Below, piece by piece: positions 50,174 to 52,742 of a stretch of DNA of 52,742 bases. Under the pieces are notes generated by a model. That model had not been told where the DNA came from. It did no database searches and saw nothing but the letters and a program-made list of their open reading frames with translations. The translations under genes were made by a program, and so were the position numbers. This DNA comes from Lachnospiraceae bacterium (lineage in GTDB: Bacteria; Bacillota; Clostridia; Lachnospirales; Lachnospiraceae). The stretch covers positions 1 to 52,742 of the forward strand of contig CABJBM010000037.1 in assembly GCA_902363835.1 (NCBI GenBank), given 5' to 3'. Each line of letters starts with the position of its first letter. Positions within the stretch are counted from its first letter, which is position 1.

Positions 50174-50493
50174 TTATCCCACCATCCTTTTTGCATTATG
50201 TTGTTTTTTCATTTTCACACAAACAGACTTTTTTATTTTTCTAAAAATCCTCCACCGTTCCTCCTTATTGATAATAATATCACAAACCAAAAATAAAATC
50301 ATAATTATGACTAATACAGGTTAAAATTATTTTATTTTTTATGCATATTAACATCATTTTTTTATTTTTCACCTTTTTATTTGTATATCTTTTCATACAT
50401 AATAACATATAATTTTAAAAATACATATTGTGTTTTGTTTGTTTTATATGTTATAATTTTGGAATTATAAAAATGATGAGGGGTGGTTTAACC
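50174..50493. promoter_or_regulatory. Divergent control region between sugar operon and AraC gene
   Basis: This is 320 very AT-rich bases. On the plus strand, an extended -10 box TG-T-TATAAT (50452-50457) serves the regulator; its -35 is poor (TTGTGT 18 bases upstream). On the minus strand no consensus promoter is clear. An AT-rich dyad near 50265-50290 could be an activator site. No gene is visible. Confidence 0.5.
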
Positions 50494-51381
50494 ATGAAGA
50501 ACAATTATGAGATCTCAGAACAGCAATATACCGATACCATAAAACAGACAGTCTTCGATCCCTGTGCACCCGGCAACTACGAGCATGAGACAGGCCGAAA
50601 AGACATCATGATCATCAATCAGCAGCTGACGGATATCAATCCCCTTACCTGCGGGGAGCAATACTGCGAGTCAGGCTATATGTACGGACCTAAGATGCGT
50701 GAATATTACCTGCTTCACTACGTTTCCTCCGGCAAAGGAACTTTCAGCACTGAACGGGGTACATATTCGGTTGACAGAGGTCAGATCTTCGTGATTCGTC
50801 CATTTGAAGTCACCAGCTACCAAGCCGACAAAGGACAGCCATGGCATTACCGGTGGGTGGGTTTTATGTCCGGCCTGGATCTTTCCACCATTCTGGATGA
50901 GGATGTAATCTCAGCACCGGAATGTGACTATCTATTCCGTCTGATTATGGAATGCGAGCACATGGAAAGCCTGAAAGAGTATTTTATCTGTGCAAAGGTT
51001 TTTGAGATTTTAGCGCTGATCAATAAAAAGAAGCACAAGGAAAATAACAAAAGCAGAGAATATATCTTAGCTGCCAAGAATTTTATAGAGGTCAATTATC
51101 AGAATCCCGATCTAACCGTCGCCCAGATCGCCGACCGAATCAATCTGGACAGAAGTTATTTCAGCACATTATTTAAGAAGTATATGGATAAATCCCCCCA
51201 GGCCTATCTTATGGATCTGCGTTTGAGCAAGGCAGCCGAACTCATCGCCTTCAAGGGGATGACAACCGGCGATGCCGCCATGGCCTGTGGTTACTCCGAT
51301 GTACTGAACTTTTCCAGGATGTTCAAAAAAAAATTCAATGTTCCCCCTTCGAAATTCTCAAAGAGGGAACTGATTCATTAG
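50494..51381 (+). CDS. AraC-family regulator of the sugar cluster
   Basis: The protein has 295 residues from the ATG at 50494 (MKNNYEISEQQYTDTIKQTV), which has GAGGGGTGG before it. The N-terminal cupin-like sensor contains YLLHYVSSGKGTFSTERGTY and FVIRPFEVTSYQADKGQPWH. The C-terminal ~100 residues hold two helix-turn-helix motifs (LTVAQIADRINLDRSYFSTL, FKKYMDKSPQAYL, MACGYSDVLNFSRMFKKKF). It is divergent from the transporter operon and probably activates it on sugar binding. Operator sites cannot be placed firmly. Confidence 0.9.
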   Translation: MKNNYEISEQQYTDTIKQTVFDPCAPGNYEHETGRKDIMIINQQLTDINPLTCGEQYCESGYMYGPKMREYYLLHYVSSGKGTFSTERGTYSVDRGQIFVIRPFEVTSYQADKGQPWHYRWVGFMSGLDLSTILDEDVISAPECDYLFRLIMECEHMESLKEYFICAKVFEILALINKKKHKENNKSREYILAAKNFIEVNYQNPDLTVAQIADRINLDRSYFSTLFKKYMDKSPQAYLMDLRLSKAAELIAFKGMTTGDAAMACGYSDVLNFSRMFKKKFNVPPSKFSKRELIH

Positions 51382-51396
51382 AGTGTACTTAAATTT

Positions 51397-52425
51397 TCAG
51401 ACATTCCCCTGGCAAATCCGCCCGGCAGCCTGGGCAGCAGCAATCCGGTAGGCACTAAGAAAAGCATTGACAGCGGCTATCCTCTGCCCGGCAATGTCAA
51501 AAGCAGTTCCGTGAGCCGGAGTGGTGACAGGGATCGGAAGTCCGGCAGCCACTGTAACGGCATTTGCAAAATCTTTCAATTTCAGTGCGATCTGACCCTG
51601 ATCGTGATACAGGGTCACCACTCCGTCAAATTCTCCCCGGAAGGCCCGGATAAAAATAGTATCTGAAGGAAATGGCCCCGCCACACAGACCCTTTTCTCT
51701 ATGGCAGCAGCAATGGCCGGTTGGATCATATCAATCTCCTCCCTGCCGCAAAGCCCATTTTCACCAGCGTGGGGATTCAAGGCACATACTGCGATTCTCG
51801 GTGCGGTGATGCCAGCCGCCTTCATGGTCTGATCTGCCAGCAGAATGGCTTCTTCTATTTTATCACGGCTTAAAAATTGACCGATCCTGGCCAGGGGGAT
51901 ATGGCTCGTCACCCGGGAAGTCCACAAGCCTTCCACTACATTCATTTCTCCGGTCAGGCCGGTGTATCCCATGGCTTCCTGAAACAGCTGCAGCTCACTT
52001 TCAATATCCGGCCTGACCAGCTTCATGGCTCCTTTGTTAAAGGGTGCATAACAGATCCCGTCAATGATTCCCTTTTGGTACAGCTCCGCCGCCTTAGCGA
52101 TCATATCAAGAACTGCCTGCCCGCAAACAGGATTCAACTCTCCATACCTAATCCCACGCAGATCCGCCTCCTCCAGCTCATATACTGTGATTCCCCCCGA
52201 GATTTCCTGGTCTTTTTTTGTAAAATCCGTTTCATCGCTGATCATTTCATAATCAAAGCTGACTTCTAAAAGCTCCATTTCCCTTTTCAGCATGGATTCA
52301 TGCCCGATAATCAGCGGAACTGCATCCTTGCTCAGTTCCCCCGACTGCAGGCATTTCACTACCAACTCGGTTCCAATCCCGGAATAATCTCCTGGCAAAA
52401 CTCCTATCACCGGTTTTTTCTTCAT
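51397..52425 (-). CDS. PdxA/PdxA2-family phosphate dehydrogenase
   Basis: The protein has 342 residues and starts MKKKPVIGVLPGDYSGIGTE, a variant of the PdxA GDPxGIG opening. Metal-site histidines lie in ARVTSHIPLARIG-type and YHDQGQIALKL segments. Near residue 210, ICAL-like AVCALNPHAGENG is a family hallmark, as is the end TTPAHGTAFDIAGQRIA. PdxA oxidises 4-phosphohydroxy-L-threonine in vitamin B6 synthesis. PdxA2 members use D-threonate or D-erythronate 4-phosphate in sugar-acid catabolism. No pdx gene is adjacent, and the convergent position beside a sugar cluster favours a catabolic role, but this is not proven. Confidence 0.8.
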   Translation of the reverse strand: MKKKPVIGVLPGDYSGIGTELVVKCLQSGELSKDAVPLIIGHESMLKREMELLEVSFDYEMISDETDFTKKDQEISGGITVYELEEADLRGIRYGELNPVCGQAVLDMIAKAAELYQKGIIDGICYAPFNKGAMKLVRPDIESELQLFQEAMGYTGLTGEMNVVEGLWTSRVTSHIPLARIGQFLSRDKIEEAILLADQTMKAAGITAPRIAVCALNPHAGENGLCGREEIDMIQPAIAAAIEKRVCVAGPFPSDTIFIRAFRGEFDGVVTLYHDQGQIALKLKDFANAVTVAAGLPIPVTTPAHGTAFDIAGQRIAAVNAFLSAYRIAAAQAAGRICQGNV

Positions 52426-52742
52426 ATCACCAGACTCTCCTTTGTTTAAATTTGAGCTAATCCTAGCATGTTCTATTCATATTTACAACGGCATTTTGTT
52501 CGTAAAAAATAACATTATGTTTCAATATGACGTTTCAATCATTTTTTTAATTGTCTTTTCCGGTTCTTGCTATCTGTAAAATTCTCCTTTGCAAAAAACT
52601 CTCCTTTGCAAAAAAATTTCACCTTTCAAAGCCGTTTGCAAGCCGGGAACAAAACAGGAACAAAAACCGGGCAAAATCATGACCACCCGTCAAACGGGTG
52701 GTTTGCACGCCCCTATAAGGGGACGTTACTGGCCAGCGCCTC
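52426..52742. other. Intergenic stretch with short direct repeat; no gene seen
   Basis: The region is AT-rich at first. CTCCTTTGCAAAAAA occurs twice in near tandem (about 52584-52614). G/C-rich hairpins start at 52682 (see the separate entry). No coding frame with a ribosome binding site is visible up to the edge. Confidence 0.5.
52682..52725. mobile_element. Paired hairpins resembling an IS200/IS605-type element end
   Basis: ACCACCCGT-CAA-ACGGGTGGT (52682-52702) is a perfect nine-base-pair stem with a three-base loop. A second hairpin, CCCC-TATAA-GGGG, follows at 52710-52722, and then TTACTGGCC. Subterminal hairpins of this kind mark the ends of IS200/IS605 elements and related TnpB-associated RNAs in Lachnospiraceae. 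The rest of any element lies beyond the edge. Confidence 0.4.

Overview
The window is chromosomal DNA of a low-to-mid GC Gram-positive anaerobe, most likely a Lachnospiraceae clostridium of the Lacrimispora/Enterocloster kind. The pointers are a PolC-type DNA polymerase III, the Firmicutes order pyrH-frr-uppS-cdsA-dxr-rseP-ispG-polC, AAGGAGG-type ribosome binding sites before most genes, and a Listeria A118-like siphophage head module. No database search was possible, so the genus is an inference.

Positions 1 to about 32,707 are the right-hand part of an integrated siphophage; its left end lies outside the window. Nearly all its genes are on the minus strand, so the phage reads right to left. 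The integrase (31173-32513) and a short XRE repressor (30686-31006) face right. They are separated from two Cro-like genes by an operator region with divergent promoters. To the left come an array of five antirepressor-family genes (two broken), a run of very small genes at 24.4-25.9 kb, replication genes (J-domain protein, replisome organizer with internal iterons, G39P-type loader) and an ArpU/RinA-like late activator. The late region then holds terS, terL, portal, head genes, tail genes and collagen-like fibres. No lysis genes are visible and they should lie beyond the left edge. The attachment site is the 3' half of a tRNA-Thr(CGU) gene at 32664-32707.

Several phage parts are unusual. A ~350-nt structured, apparently non-coding RNA stands at the head of the late region. 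Behind it sits a self-contained two-gene cassette (2TM/GAF-like membrane protein plus a 56-residue basic peptide) with its own promoter and terminator, just upstream of terS. A Tad2-like (DUF2829) anti-Thoeris domain protein lies among the head genes. Two recoding sites are likely in the tail genes: one at the tail-chaperone junction and one at the end of the major tail protein. Two further apparent morons, each with its own promoter, lie among the tail-fibre genes. A plus-strand small RNA candidate lies near the excisionase-like gene. Because the late genes lie behind several intrinsic terminators, antitermination is a reasonable inference.

From 32.9 to 45.5 kb is host core genome: pta, tRNA-Glu and tRNA-Pro, then the large minus-strand operon pyrH to polC, which combines UMP kinase, ribosome recycling, isoprenoid and phospholipid synthesis, a membrane protease and the replicative polymerase. 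From 45.7 to 51.4 kb is a sugar-uptake cluster: GH4 alpha-galactosidase, ABC solute-binding protein, two permeases and a divergent AraC regulator. No ATPase gene is present, so a shared one is expected elsewhere. A PdxA-family dehydrogenase gene follows, and the window ends in paired hairpins that look like the end of an IS200/IS605-type element.
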